Part shown: piece by piece, positions 41,806 to 50,731 of the stretch
Layout: the number at the start of each line of letters is the position of its first letter
Numbering within the stretch: position 1 is the stretch's first letter
Origin: Duganella fentianensis
Lineage (GTDB): Bacteria > Pseudomonadota > Gammaproteobacteria > Burkholderiales > Burkholderiaceae_D
Assembly (NCBI RefSeq): GCF_009857835.1
Contig: NZ_WWCL01000002.1
Coordinates: forward strand, 434,001 to 498,000
Direction of reading: 5' to 3'
DNA length: 64,000 nucleotides
Notes under the pieces: model-generated
Told to the model about the DNA's origin: nothing
Database searches by the model: none
What the model saw: only the letters and a program-made list of their open reading frames with translations
Program-made: the position numbers and the translations under genes

Positions 41806-42613
41806 ATGGCGTCAGGTGGCGGTGATCGCCAGCAAAGAGTGGCGCGACCGTCTGCGTAACCGCTGGGTGCTGGCTGTGGCGCTGGTGTTTGCCGTGTTCG
41901 CACTGGCCATCGCCTATTTCGGCGCGGCCCAGCAGGGGCAGGTGGGCTTCCATGGCATCGAAGCCACCATCGCCAGTCTGGCCAGCCTGGTGATCTATCT
42001 GGTGCCGCTGATCGCCCTGATTCTCGGCTATGACACCATCGTCGGCGAACGCGAGCGGGGAGCGCTGGAACTGCTGCTGACCATGCCCATCTCGCGGCTC
42101 GAAGTCCTGCTCGGCAAATATCTGGGCCTGGCGGCCGCGCTGACCAGCGCGACCGCCATCGGTTTCGGCGCCGGCCTGCTGCCGCTATTTTCCGAACTGA
42201 GCGTGGCCGAAGGCTGGCGCTATGCCGGCTTTGTCGGCAGTGCCGTGCTGATGGGGCTGGCCTTCCTCAGCATTGCCATGCTGATCTCCGTGTGGGCGCG
42301 CGACCGCGTGCGCGCCAGCGGTACGGCACTGGCGCTGTGGTTCTTCTTCGTGCTGGTATTCGATCTGCTGCTGATGGGCGCACTGGTCGCCAGTCAGGGC
42401 GGCATCAGCAGCGGCGTGTTTGCGGCACTGCTGATGCTCAATCCGGCCGATGTATTCCGCTTGCTGAACGTGTTCAGCTCCGATCAGGCACAGGGCATGT
42501 ATGGCCTGGCCACTGTCATGCCTTCCGCATGGACCCATCCGGGCGTGCTGGTGGCCGTGATGCTGGGCTGGATGCTGCTGCCATTCTATTTCGCTCACAG
42601 GAGATTTTCATGA
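41789..42613 (+). CDS. nosY: NosY ABC transporter permease
   Basis: Membrane subunit of NosDFY, 274 residues with six hydrophobic helices. It begins with an amphipathic stretch (WRQVAVIASKEWRDRLRNRW) typical of ABC-2 permeases. GYDTIVGERERGALELLLTM and PISRLEVLLGKYLGL are conserved in the family. The ATG at 41789 was chosen because GGAG lies 6 nt upstream; earlier in-frame ATGs lie deeper in nosF. The complex probably delivers a sulfur species or drives NosD for CuZ assembly. The stop overlaps nosL (ATGA). Confidence 0.93.
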   Translation: MHMSIEWRQVAVIASKEWRDRLRNRWVLAVALVFAVFALAIAYFGAAQQGQVGFHGIEATIASLASLVIYLVPLIALILGYDTIVGERERGALELLLTMPISRLEVLLGKYLGLAAALTSATAIGFGAGLLPLFSELSVAEGWRYAGFVGSAVLMGLAFLSIAMLISVWARDRVRASGTALALWFFFVLVFDLLLMGALVASQGGISSGVFAALLMLNPADVFRLLNVFSSDQAQGMYGLATVMPSAWTHPGVLVAVMLGWMLLPFYFAHRRFS

Positions 42614-43146
42614 TGCACCCCGTTTCCCTTACCGCTAAGCGCCGTGCGCGCTGGCCTATGCTGCTGGCCGCCGTGCTGCTGGCCGCCTGCTCGCGTACTA
42701 CCGCACCGCTGCAGGCGCTGGAACCGGACGATCAGGCTGCGTGCGCACTCGATGGCATGCTGCTGCGCGACTTCCCCGGTGCCAAGGCACAGGTGCGCTA
42801 TGCCGATAACCAGACCGAATACTTCTGCGACGTGATGGAACTGCTGGGTGCCATGCTGGCACCGGAACAGCGCCGCGCCGTCAGCGGCTACTACGTGCAG
42901 GACATGGGCAAGGCTGACTGGCAGCACCCGCGCGGCAACTGGATCGCCGCACGCGATGCCGTGTACGTGGTGGGCAGCAGCGCCCAGGGTTCCATGGGCC
43001 CGACCATCGTGCCGTTCGCCGTGCAGGCCGACGCCGAAGCGCTGGTGCAGAAGGCTGGCGGCAAGGTGCTGCGCTTCGAGCAGATCACCACGGCCATGCT
43101 GAACCGCTCGGCCGACAGCATGCATGACAACGGCATGGGCCACTAG
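42610..43146 (+). CDS. nosL: NosL copper-chaperone lipoprotein
   Basis: Outer-membrane or periplasmic lipoprotein of 178 residues that supplies Cu(I) for NosZ. The signal peptide ends in the lipobox LLAAC. Conserved NosL features are CALDGMLLRDFPGAKAQV near residues 44-61 and the later FCDVMELLGAM, SGYYVQDMGKADW and DAVYVVGS. The C-terminal MHDNGMGH may add copper ligands. The start ATG overlaps the nosY stop and has AGGAGA upstream. Confidence 0.93.
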   Translation: MMHPVSLTAKRRARWPMLLAAVLLAACSRTTAPLQALEPDDQAACALDGMLLRDFPGAKAQVRYADNQTEYFCDVMELLGAMLAPEQRRAVSGYYVQDMGKADWQHPRGNWIAARDAVYVVGSSAQGSMGPTIVPFAVQADAEALVQKAGGKVLRFEQITTAMLNRSADSMHDNGMGH

Positions 43147-43250
43147 CAGAACGCGGCACAGCCGGCAACGTATCCGGGCTGGCAACGGCCCGTAGCAGTA
43201 CCAGCGTCGCAGCACGGCGCTGGCCAATTTCGACATCAGAGAGAGTACAC

Positions 43251-43565
43251 ATGAAACACACCATTCTACTGGCAGCCTTGCTGCCGGCGGTCTTCGCTAC
43301 CGCCACTGCCAGCGCAGCACCTGCTGCCAATGGCGAAAAAATCTATCAGGCTACCTGCATGGCCTGCCACGGCACGGGCGTGATGGGCGCACCGAAAGTC
43401 GGTGATGCCGCTGCCTGGAAACCGCGCGTGGCGCAAGGCATGGCTACCGTGTACGGCAACGCCATCAAGGGCTTCAAGATGATGCCGCCACGCGGTGGTA
43501 ATCCCGGCCTGAAGGACGATGAAATGAAAGCCGCCATCGACTTCATGGTTAGCAAGAGCAAATAA
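43251..43565 (+). CDS. c-type cytochrome of the nos cluster
   Basis: A 104-residue periplasmic monohaem cytochrome c. The signal peptide (TILLAALLPAVFATATASA) is followed by the haem site CMACHG, and a Met ligand is likely in FKMMPPRGG. This is the cytochrome c5/c-551 class. It lies between nosL and nosX in the position of the NosC-type cytochromes of betaproteobacteria and probably donates electrons to NosZ CuA. AGAGAG precedes the ATG. A GC-rich hairpin without T-run (43573-43595) follows. Confidence 0.92.
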   Translation: MKHTILLAALLPAVFATATASAAPAANGEKIYQATCMACHGTGVMGAPKVGDAAAWKPRVAQGMATVYGNAIKGFKMMPPRGGNPGLKDDEMKAAIDFMVSKSK

Positions 43566-43615
43566 GCAGTAAGCGGCCGCCCGTAGTGGCGGCCACAGGT
43601 TTCAGGAGAGAGTGT

Positions 43616-44665
43616 ATGGACAGGGTGAGGCTGAACCGGATGCTATGGCGCTGGCTGCGCATGCTGCCGGTGATAGGCTTGCTGGCGGGGCTGCTGGCAG
43701 CATGCAGCAGCAACGAGAGCACGTACCAGACCACGGGCCATGTGTTCGGCACTACGGTGGCCGTGACCATCTACGGCGGTTCGCAGCAGCGTGCCGATCT
43801 GCTCAGCGCTCAGGTGCTGGCCGAATTCGACCGCCTGCACCACAAATACCATGCGTGGGAACCCAGCATGCTGACGGGGCTAAACGATGCCATCGCACGG
43901 GGCGAGCCTTTCGTGGCCGATGCCGAAATGGTCAGTCTGCTCAAATCGGCCACCCAGCTGTCGGTGCGTTCCGGCGAACTATTCAATCCCACCATAGGCC
44001 ATCTGATCCGCCTGTGGGGCTTCCAGAGCAGCGCCATCGAGGCTCAGCAACCCGATGAAGCGGAAATCCGCCGCTGGGTGGCGGCCCATCCCAGCCTGAC
44101 CAATCTGCGCTACAAGGGCAATACCATCAGCAGCGTGAATCGCGCCGTGATGATCGATCTGGGCGGCTATGCCAAAGGCTATGCGCTGGACCGCGCCGCC
44201 GCCATTCTGCGCGAAGGCCATGTCAAGGCGGCCCTGATCAATATCGGCGGCAATGTGCTGGCCATAGGCCGGCCCGGCAACCACGCCTGGCAGGTGGGCA
44301 TACGCGATCCGCGCAGCAGCGGCACGCTGACCAGCGTGGCGCTCAACGATAACGAAGCCATAGGCACCAGCGGCGATTACGAGCGCTACTTCATGAAGGA
44401 TGGCAAACGCCGTCCCCACATCATCGATCCGCGCACCGGTTATCCCATCGATCTGGTGGCTTCCGTCACCATCATCACCAGCGGCGGCAGTGCGCCTGGC
44501 CTGCGTTCGGACGGCAATTCCAAACCCCTGTTCATTACCGGCGCAGCAGGCTGGGAAGCGATGGCGGGGCAGCTGGGCCTGAAGGAAGTGCTGCTGGTCG
44601 ATAGCCAGCGGCAGGTCTATCTGACGCCAGCCATGCGCCAGCGTATCGAATCCAGCCGCAAATAA
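43616..44665 (+). CDS. nosX: NosX/ApbE FAD:protein FMN transferase
   Basis: Attaches FMN covalently to threonine in periplasmic flavoproteins; here the likely target is Thr182 of NosR. It has 349 residues with an N-terminal lipoprotein-type signal ending in LLAACSS. ApbE signatures are GHVFGTTVAVTIYGG, VNRAVMIDLGGYAKGYALDR, NIGGNVLAIG and HIIDPRTGYPI. The start ATG at 43616 is preceded by GGAGAG. It is the last nos gene before a clear terminator at 44678-44728. Confidence 0.94.
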   Translation: MDRVRLNRMLWRWLRMLPVIGLLAGLLAACSSNESTYQTTGHVFGTTVAVTIYGGSQQRADLLSAQVLAEFDRLHHKYHAWEPSMLTGLNDAIARGEPFVADAEMVSLLKSATQLSVRSGELFNPTIGHLIRLWGFQSSAIEAQQPDEAEIRRWVAAHPSLTNLRYKGNTISSVNRAVMIDLGGYAKGYALDRAAAILREGHVKAALINIGGNVLAIGRPGNHAWQVGIRDPRSSGTLTSVALNDNEAIGTSGDYERYFMKDGKRRPHIIDPRTGYPIDLVASVTIITSGGSAPGLRSDGNSKPLFITGAAGWEAMAGQLGLKEVLLVDSQRQVYLTPAMRQRIESSRK

Positions 44666-44677
44666 ACACAGTGTTTT

Positions 44678-44728
44678 GGCCGCATCGCGCTTCACCAGCA
44701 GGGGAAGCATGATGCGGTCGTTTTTTTT
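44678..44728 (+). terminator. Terminator ending the nos cluster
   Basis: GGCCGCATC (44678-44686) pairs with GATGCGGTC (44711-44719), with an inner stem GCTTC/GAAGC, then eight T at 44721-44728. It starts 13 nt after the nosX stop. Confidence 0.9.
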
Positions 44729-44804
44729 GCCCGAAATGATGCAAAATATGCCACATTTGCGCATCTGGCGCGCACCTGGCCGCCATTCATCTAGGGAGAA
44801 AATT

Positions 44805-45122
44805 TTGCACCGACTGTATCTGCTACTTTGCCTGCTGGGCAGCGTATTGCCGCTGGCAGCATTCATGCCCTGGCTGGCCAGTCATGGCCTGGCGCTGAAT
44901 CTGCTGCTGGCGCAGATACTGGAGCAGCCCGTCGCTGCCTTCGCCTGGGCCGATGTGCTGGTGTCCGCGCTGGCGCTGCTGGCGTTCATGTGGCACGAGC
45001 AGCGCCAGCAGGCGGTGCGCGGCGTGTGGTGGGCCGTCGCCAGCCTGTTTCTGGTGGGGGTTTCGCTGGCTTTGCCGCTCTACCTGTATCTGCGCGCACA
45101 GGTAGCCCGGCCAGCGCGCTAG
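44805..45122 (+). CDS. DUF2834 membrane protein
   Basis: A 105-residue protein with three hydrophobic segments (LYLLLCLLGSVLPLAAFMPW, DVLVSALALLAFMW, WWAVASLFLVGVSLALPLYL) matching the DUF2834 family, whose function is unknown. The start is TTG at 44805 with AGGGAGA 8 nt upstream; this fits the family N-terminus. In-frame ATGs further upstream would run through the terminator. It is a single gene between the nos cluster and a Fur-controlled receptor. Confidence 0.8.
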   Translation: MHRLYLLLCLLGSVLPLAAFMPWLASHGLALNLLLAQILEQPVAAFAWADVLVSALALLAFMWHEQRQQAVRGVWWAVASLFLVGVSLALPLYLYLRAQVARPAR

Positions 45123-45197
45123 GGGCGGGAGCGGGGCGATTCTTAAGATAGATCATGAAAAACCGCAGCATATTTGCTGCGTGCTCAAACTCCAAAT

Positions 45198-45216
45198 GAT
45201 AATGACTCTCATTATC
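45198..45216. promoter_or_regulatory. Fur box
   Basis: GATAATGACTCTCATTATC, a 19-bp palindromic match to the Fur consensus with two changes in the centre. It lies 21 bp before the siderophore receptor gene, so iron should repress that gene. Confidence 0.92.
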
Positions 45217-45237
45217 TTTTAAGTTCCGGAGTTAGCC

Positions 45238-47376
45238 ATGAATTCTCGCCGTCTTCCCCGTCCTACCCTGCTGGCAGCGCTGATGTCGCTGGCCTTTAAT
45301 GCTGCGGCCGGGACGGAACCCGTCAGTCTGCCTACCATCAATGTCAATGCCACGGCGGACGCGCAGGGCTATCTGACGAAGGCCGTCAGTACTGCCACCA
45401 AGACGGATACGGCGCTGGCCGATCTGCCGCAGGCGGTCACCGTGATCAGCGAAGCGCTGATACGTGACCAATCCATGCAGAGCATGGCCGATGTGGTGCG
45501 CTATGTGCCCGGCATAGGCATGACTAGCGGCGAGGGCAACCGCGATGCGCCCGTGTTCCGTGGCAGCACCAGCGCTTCCGGCGATTTCTACATGGACGGC
45601 GTGCGCGACGATGCCGAGTATTACCGCGATCTGTACAACGTCGAACAGGTCGATGCGCTGACGGGGCCGAACGCCATGATGTTCGGCCGCGGCGGTTCCG
45701 GCGGCGTGATCAACCGCGTCAGCAAGCAGGCCAATTTCAGCACCATACGCGCGCTCGACCTGACGGCAGGGAACTACCGCAAGCGCCGCATGACGGCCGA
45801 TCTCGGCCAGGCCATCAACGAGGCGCTGGCCGTGCGCGTGGCCGCGCTGGCGGAAGACTCGGGCGGCTACCAGCGCGCCTACAGCCTGCAGCGCAAGGGC
45901 ATCAATCCCACGCTCGCCATCCGTGCCGATAAGGCTACCAGCGTGGTGCTGGGCTACGAGCATTTCGAGGATTACCGCACGGCCGATCGCGGCGTGCCTG
46001 CACTGAACGGGCGGCCGCTGGATGTGCCGGTCGATGCCTTCTTCGGCAATCCTGACCCCGAGACCCGTCCGGCGCGGGTGCTGGCCGATACCGTCAGCGG
46101 CCAGATCGAACACCGCTTCGCCAACGGCCTGCAGTTGTCCAACAAGACGCGCTACACCAGCTACGACAAGCTGTATCAGAACATCTCGCCCGGCGCCGTG
46201 AATGCGGCCACCAGCCGTGTCACGCTGAGCGCCTACAACAACCACCAGTGGCGTAAAAACCTGTTTAACCAGACCGATCTGACCATGCTGCTGCAGCAGG
46301 GCGGCATCAGCCACCAACTGCTGGCGGGCATGGAACTGGGGCAGCAAAAGACCGACTATCTGCGCCAGACCGGCCTGTTCGCCAATCAGGCCAGCAGCAT
46401 CAGCGTGCCGCTGGCGCAGGCCGATGCGGCACTGCCGGTCAGCTATGTGCTGGGCGGGAGTAATTCGGACCGCGATGGCCGCAGCAAAGCCAGCGTGGCA
46501 GCACTGTACCTGCAGGATCAGATCAGCTTCAATCCGCAATGGCAGCTGGTGGCGGGCCTGCGTTATGACGCCTTCCGGCTCGATTACCACAACAATGTAG
46601 CGGCGGGCGTACGCGCCTTGCTGCCGGCTGCGGCCGATCTGTCCAGCCGCGACAATCTGCTGTCGCCCCGTATGGGACTGGTGTACAAGCCGCTGGAGCT
46701 GCTCTCGCTGTATGCCAACTACAGCGTGGCCAGCGTGCCCCGTGGTGGCGACCAGCTGAGTAGCCTGACGGTGGTGAACCAGAGTCTGAAGCCGGAGAAA
46801 TTCACCAACTACGAAGCCGGTGCCAAGCTGCAGTACAGCCCCGATCTGCTGGCCACACTGGCGCTGTACCGGCTTAACCGCAACAACGTAGCAGTCACCA
46901 ATCCGGCCACGGGTATCGCGGACCAGCTAGTGGACGGGCAGCGTACCAACGGGCTGGAACTGTCGGTCAGCGGCAAGCTGAGCGCGGCATGGCAGGTGCA
47001 GGGCGCCTATGCCTATCAGGATGCCAAGCTGCTGGCCAGTGTATCGGCCACGGCGCTGAATGGCGCTACCGTCAACGCGGTGCCGCGCCAGACCCTGTCG
47101 CTGTGGAACCGCTACGATCTGAATGACAAACTGGGTGCCGGGCTGGGGCTGATCCATAGAACCGATATGTACGCCTCGACCAGCAATGCGGTGGTGCTGC
47201 CCGGCTTTACCCGCATCGATGCGGCGCTGTACTACACCATCCATGGCGGCTGCACGGCGCAGCTGAATATCGAGAATCTGACGGACCGCCACTACTACGC
47301 AGCGGCCAATGGCGATAACAACATCACGCCCGGTTCGCCGCGTGCGATCCGCGCCAGCCTGCATCTGAAGTTCTGA
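45238..47376 (+). CDS. TonB-dependent siderophore receptor
   Basis: A 712-residue outer-membrane receptor for a ferric siderophore, of the FhuE/Fiu/catecholate-hydroxamate class. The signal peptide is LLAALMSLAFNAAAG. The plug has LADLPQAVTVISEALIRDQS, YVPGIGMTSGEGNRDAPVFR and GPNAMMFGRGGSGGVINRVS. The barrel ends LRASLHLKF with a terminal Phe. GGAG precedes the ATG. The Fur box directly upstream supports iron uptake. No siderophore biosynthesis genes are in the window, so it probably takes up foreign siderophores. Confidence 0.95.
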   Translation: MNSRRLPRPTLLAALMSLAFNAAAGTEPVSLPTINVNATADAQGYLTKAVSTATKTDTALADLPQAVTVISEALIRDQSMQSMADVVRYVPGIGMTSGEGNRDAPVFRGSTSASGDFYMDGVRDDAEYYRDLYNVEQVDALTGPNAMMFGRGGSGGVINRVSKQANFSTIRALDLTAGNYRKRRMTADLGQAINEALAVRVAALAEDSGGYQRAYSLQRKGINPTLAIRADKATSVVLGYEHFEDYRTADRGVPALNGRPLDVPVDAFFGNPDPETRPARVLADTVSGQIEHRFANGLQLSNKTRYTSYDKLYQNISPGAVNAATSRVTLSAYNNHQWRKNLFNQTDLTMLLQQGGISHQLLAGMELGQQKTDYLRQTGLFANQASSISVPLAQADAALPVSYVLGGSNSDRDGRSKASVAALYLQDQISFNPQWQLVAGLRYDAFRLDYHNNVAAGVRALLPAAADLSSRDNLLSPRMGLVYKPLELLSLYANYSVASVPRGGDQLSSLTVVNQSLKPEKFTNYEAGAKLQYSPDLLATLALYRLNRNNVAVTNPATGIADQLVDGQRTNGLELSVSGKLSAAWQVQGAYAYQDAKLLASVSATALNGATVNAVPRQTLSLWNRYDLNDKLGAGLGLIHRTDMYASTSNAVVLPGFTRIDAALYYTIHGGCTAQLNIENLTDRHYYAAANGDNNITPGSPRAIRASLHLKF

Positions 47377-47384
47377 GCGGCGCC

Positions 47385-48230
47385 CTAGTGGGCCACCAGC
47401 ACGGGGATATCCATGGTATCGAGGATGGTGCTGGTGACGCCGCCCAGCACGGCCTCGCTCCAGCGGGTGTGGCCGTAACCGCCCATCACCAGCAGGTCGT
47501 TACCGAGCGCGCAGGCCTGTCCCAGTATGGCTTCGGCCACGGGCAGCTCGGTGCTGTCGGCGATCAGGTCTACCGGAACACCATGACGGGCCAGGAACAG
47601 GGCCATATCGGCACCGGCTTGCTGGCTGTGCTGACCCGCATGCTGGCCGGCGTTCAGCACCAGCAGCGTGACCTTGCGTGCCAGCTTGAGCAGCGGCAGC
47701 GCATCGAGCAGGGCGCGGGCGCTGTGGTTGCTGCCATCCCAGGCCAGCAGCGGATGCTGGCAAGGCGTCACATCGAGCGGCACGCGGCTCACCTTGGGCA
47801 CTACGAGGATGGGCCGTGCACCGTGCAGCAGCAGTGATGGCACCAGCGCACTGGCGCGGTCGGCCAGTGTTTCGTTACCATCATCCTGGCTCAGCACCAG
47901 CAAGTCGGCGCAGCTCGATTGCAGCAGCAGGGCGCTGGCCGCATCGTCGCTGAGCAGCCGGCTTTCGTAGGAATTCACCGCATGCGTGGTGGCGCTGATG
48001 GCGCAGTTTTCCAGCGCCTTGCTGGCGCTATCGCTCATCTGCGTCATGTGCTCTGCCGTCAGCGGCCAGATACCGGCAGCCACGGCCACCGGTGCAAAGC
48101 GCGAAATGCCGGTGGCGGCCGCGCCTATCAGGTGGGCATCGAACAGGGCTGCCAGCCGGCAGCCCAGCGCATAACGTGCTGCTGCGTGGTGCGCCATATC
48201 GGCATGCAGCAGGATGGTGCGATAGCTCAT
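47385..48230 (-). CDS. Universal stress protein, tandem-domain (second copy)
   Basis: A 281-residue protein with two UspA domains. The N-terminal half is divergent (MSYRTILLHADMAHHAAARY). The C-terminal half has the ATP-binding motif LLVMGGYGHTRWSEAVLGG followed by VTSTIL. It is a paralogue of the upstream gene at 48239-49084, identical in length, with many shared motifs and an 8-nt gap, so a tandem duplication in one operon. Such double-domain Usp proteins are often induced by low oxygen; the FNR box at 49142 fits. Confidence 0.93.
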   Translation of the reverse strand: MSYRTILLHADMAHHAAARYALGCRLAALFDAHLIGAAATGISRFAPVAVAAGIWPLTAEHMTQMSDSASKALENCAISATTHAVNSYESRLLSDDAASALLLQSSCADLLVLSQDDGNETLADRASALVPSLLLHGARPILVVPKVSRVPLDVTPCQHPLLAWDGSNHSARALLDALPLLKLARKVTLLVLNAGQHAGQHSQQAGADMALFLARHGVPVDLIADSTELPVAEAILGQACALGNDLLVMGGYGHTRWSEAVLGGVTSTILDTMDIPVLVAH

Positions 48231-48238
48231 ACGGAACC

Positions 48239-49084
48239 TCAGTGCGACATCAGAATAGGAACGGTCATGGTCTGCAGCAGGGTGCGGGTGACGCCGCCCA
48301 TGATCATTTCGCGCCAGCGCATATGGCCGTAGCCGCCCATTACGATCAGATCGCTGCCGAGATCGGCCGCCAGCGACAGCAGGGCATTGCCCACATCCAG
48401 ACCGGGCGGGGTTTTCTGTGACATGACTTCGATCTTCACGCCATGGCGGGCCAGATACAGCGCCATATCGGCGCCCGGCTGTTCGCCATGCACGCCGGCC
48501 TGCTGGTCGGCGTTGTAGACCACCAGCGTCACGGCAGCGCTACGACGCAGCAGAGGCAGGGCGTCGGTAATGGCGCGGGTGGCGGCGCGGCTGCCATCCC
48601 ATGCCACCAGCGCTCGCTGGCCGATATTGCTGAATTCGCCGGCATACGGCACCAGCAGCACAGGGCGGCCGCTATTCAGGGTGATGCTTTCCGGCAGGCC
48701 GCGCAGCAGCTTGCTGGCGTCATCGGCCGGATCGGTCTGGCTCAGTACCACCAGATCGGCATAGCGGGCCTGCTGCAGCAGGGTGACTTCGGTCTCGTCG
48801 TCGCTGATGCGGCGCTCGTAAGAGCTGACGCCGGCAGCCTGCGCCTGCTGTTCGAAGCCTTCCAGTGCCAGCTGGGCAGCCTTGGTCAGCACATCGAGTT
48901 CCGGCAGGGGAATCGGGCCTGCGTACATGACGCTGCTATTCCGATAGAACTCGCGCGTGAAACCACTGGCCGCTGCGCCTACCAGATGGGCATCGAAGGT
49001 GCGCGCCACTTCGGCGGCGAGGGCGATACGTTTTTCTGCATGGCGGGACTGATCGACGTGAACGAGTATGGTCTTGTACGACAT
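48239..49084 (-). CDS. Universal stress protein, tandem-domain (first copy)
   Basis: A 281-residue double UspA-domain protein: SYKTILVHVDQSRHAEKRIA at the N-terminus, and LIVMGGYGHMRWREMIMGG followed by VTRTLL in the C-terminal nucleotide-binding site. It is the first gene of a two-gene operon. GGAGG lies 5 nt before the ATG. A perfect FNR box lies 58-71 nt upstream, indicating anaerobic induction. Confidence 0.94.
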   Translation of the reverse strand: MSYKTILVHVDQSRHAEKRIALAAEVARTFDAHLVGAAASGFTREFYRNSSVMYAGPIPLPELDVLTKAAQLALEGFEQQAQAAGVSSYERRISDDETEVTLLQQARYADLVVLSQTDPADDASKLLRGLPESITLNSGRPVLLVPYAGEFSNIGQRALVAWDGSRAATRAITDALPLLRRSAAVTLVVYNADQQAGVHGEQPGADMALYLARHGVKIEVMSQKTPPGLDVGNALLSLAADLGSDLIVMGGYGHMRWREMIMGGVTRTLLQTMTVPILMSH

Positions 49085-49141
49085 TGAGGCCTCCTGTGTT
49101 GTGCTATACGGTCATCCTAGGGATTTCAAGGCAGTATTTGA

Positions 49142-49155
49142 TTGATCTGGATCAA
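49142..49155. promoter_or_regulatory. Perfect FNR/ANR box
   Basis: TTGAT-CTGG-ATCAA, an exact match to TTGATNNNNATCAA. It is centred about 64 bp upstream of the usp start codon (minus strand) and about 70 bp before the hydrolase ATG (plus strand). Distance and the known role of FNR favour control of the usp pair. Confidence 0.9.
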
Positions 49156-49218
49156 AATTCCCAGCCTTCGTTCAGGGCATATGGCATACTGGCAGCCCTG
49201 ATTTTTACGGGGTTTTCC

Positions 49219-50238
49219 ATGGTTCTGGCAGGCTGGCATCGTGCAATCTGGCGCTTGAATTTCGTGTGGCTGGCCGGGCTGGCCGGTGTTGCGTCGGCGA
49301 CACCTTCCGCGCCCGCCTGCGTGCTGCCTGCGGCCGATCCGGACAATACCTATGATGCGGCGCACACCTACGCCAAACTGCACAAGGATTACCCGTTCAT
49401 CCGCATCGCCAGTGCAGACCTGCCGGAAAACGTGCGCAGGCTGGACAGCCTGACCTATGTGCAATATGGCAGCCGCTGTCTGCAGCTCGATCTGTTTCTG
49501 CCGAGCAAAGCGGGTCCCCATCCCCTCGTCGTACTGGTGCATGGCGGCGGCTGGCGTTCCGGTTTTCGTGCGGAATTCGCGCCCATGGCCGTACGGCTGG
49601 CGCAGCAGGGCTGGGCCGCGGCAACCATCAGCTACCGGCTGTCGGGCGAGGCCGGCTATCCGGCCGCCATCCATGATGTGCGCGCCGCCGTGCGCTGGCT
49701 GCGCAGCCATGCCGCGGACTATCAGCTCGACGGGCAGCGCTTTGCTCTGGCCGGCGGTTCGGCGGGCGGGCAGATCGCCAGTCTGGCCGGAGTGACGGGC
49801 CATCTGCCGGCCTTCGATGCGGGCGCAGCGGACAGCGAAGTTTCCAGCGCCGTGCAGGCGATCGTCAATATCGATGGCCTGTCCGACTTTACCGCGCCGG
49901 CTGCGCTGCAATATGAAGATGATCCGGCCAAGCAGCCTTCCGCCGCCGGCGCGTGGTTGGGTGGCCGCTACGCCGAGCAGCCGGCGCGCTGGCGTGCAGC
50001 TTCGCCCGTGCAGTATGTGCGGGCCGGCATGCCGCCCATCCTGTTCATCGGCAGCAGCAAAGCGCGCTTTTCCGTGGGGCGCGAGGACATGATGGCGCGC
50101 ATGCAGCAGGTGGGCGTGGCCAGCGCCATGCTGGTGCTGCCGGAAACGCCGCATTCGTTCTGGATGTTTGATCCGTGGTTACAGCCCACAGTGGATGCGA
50201 CTATTGCCTTCCTGAAGCAGCAATTGCCCGAGCGCTAG
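49219..50238 (+). CDS. Exported alpha/beta hydrolase (BD-FAE-type esterase)
   Basis: A 339-residue esterase/lipase-like hydrolase. An N-terminal hydrophobic segment (LNFVWLAGLAGVASATPSA) suggests export. The oxyanion motif is LVHGGGWRSG, the nucleophile elbow GGSAGGQ, and the His is in LPETPHSFW near the end; an Asp should lie around FIGSSKARF. This is the HGGG hormone-sensitive-lipase/BD-FAE group acting on acyl esters. The start at ATG 49219 is supported by the signal peptide; the longer open frame reaches into the usp promoter region. Confidence 0.87.
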   Translation: MVLAGWHRAIWRLNFVWLAGLAGVASATPSAPACVLPAADPDNTYDAAHTYAKLHKDYPFIRIASADLPENVRRLDSLTYVQYGSRCLQLDLFLPSKAGPHPLVVLVHGGGWRSGFRAEFAPMAVRLAQQGWAAATISYRLSGEAGYPAAIHDVRAAVRWLRSHAADYQLDGQRFALAGGSAGGQIASLAGVTGHLPAFDAGAADSEVSSAVQAIVNIDGLSDFTAPAALQYEDDPAKQPSAAGAWLGGRYAEQPARWRAASPVQYVRAGMPPILFIGSSKARFSVGREDMMARMQQVGVASAMLVLPETPHSFWMFDPWLQPTVDATIAFLKQQLPER

Positions 50239-50326
50239 TTGTAGTGCGAGCGGCCTGCATTCTCACCTTGCAGCGCGCGCGTAGCCGTCTACAATCAGGA
50301 GACGTGTAGAACCTATGGAGTTCACA

Positions 50327-50569
50327 ATGTCTACCAAGCACACTTTCCGGCCCGATGATGCGGGCGCAGAAATTGTAGAAGCCGGTATCGAGGTTGCTGA
50401 CCGGCAGGGCGTCGATAGTGCTGCCGCCTATCTGCGCACCCGTGGCGTGCCCGCCAATGTGATCGAGCGGGTGCTGACAGAGCCGGAACACCGGCGCAAT
50501 CCCGGCCGTCTGCGCGGGCGTGATGACCGCCTGCTGGAAACTGCCTCGCGCTACAAATACAAGGTCTAG
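50327..50569 (+). CDS. Small conserved hypothetical protein
   Basis: An 80-residue, charged, soluble protein (AEIVEAGIEVADRQGVDSAA, then YLRTRGVPANVIERVLTEPE and a basic end). I do not recognise a characterised family. The arrangement of a helical part followed by RRNPGRLRGRDD suggests a small nucleic-acid or protein-binding role, but this is not established. GGAG lies 6 nt before the ATG, supporting that it is real. It stands alone between the esterase and a Crp/Fnr regulator. Confidence 0.7.
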   Translation: MSTKHTFRPDDAGAEIVEAGIEVADRQGVDSAAAYLRTRGVPANVIERVLTEPEHRRNPGRLRGRDDRLLETASRYKYKV

Positions 50570-50731
50570 CCGGGCTGTCGCTGACCTCAGTGCTGTAGGA
50601 CACGGACGACATGGCCTTATGTTCCTCGCCTACATAGCACTGTGTCGTGCGCCTATAAGCTGAGGCACAGGGCGTGGCTATAGTTGTGTTCATCAGGTCG
50701 CATAGACCGGCAACGCACAAAGAGGTCCGCC

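Noticed and set aside
43573..43595. GC-rich hairpin between cytochrome c and nosX as a terminator
   Set aside because: GGCCGCC/GGCGGCC stem has no T-run and is followed directly by the nosX ribosome site; probably only local mRNA structure.
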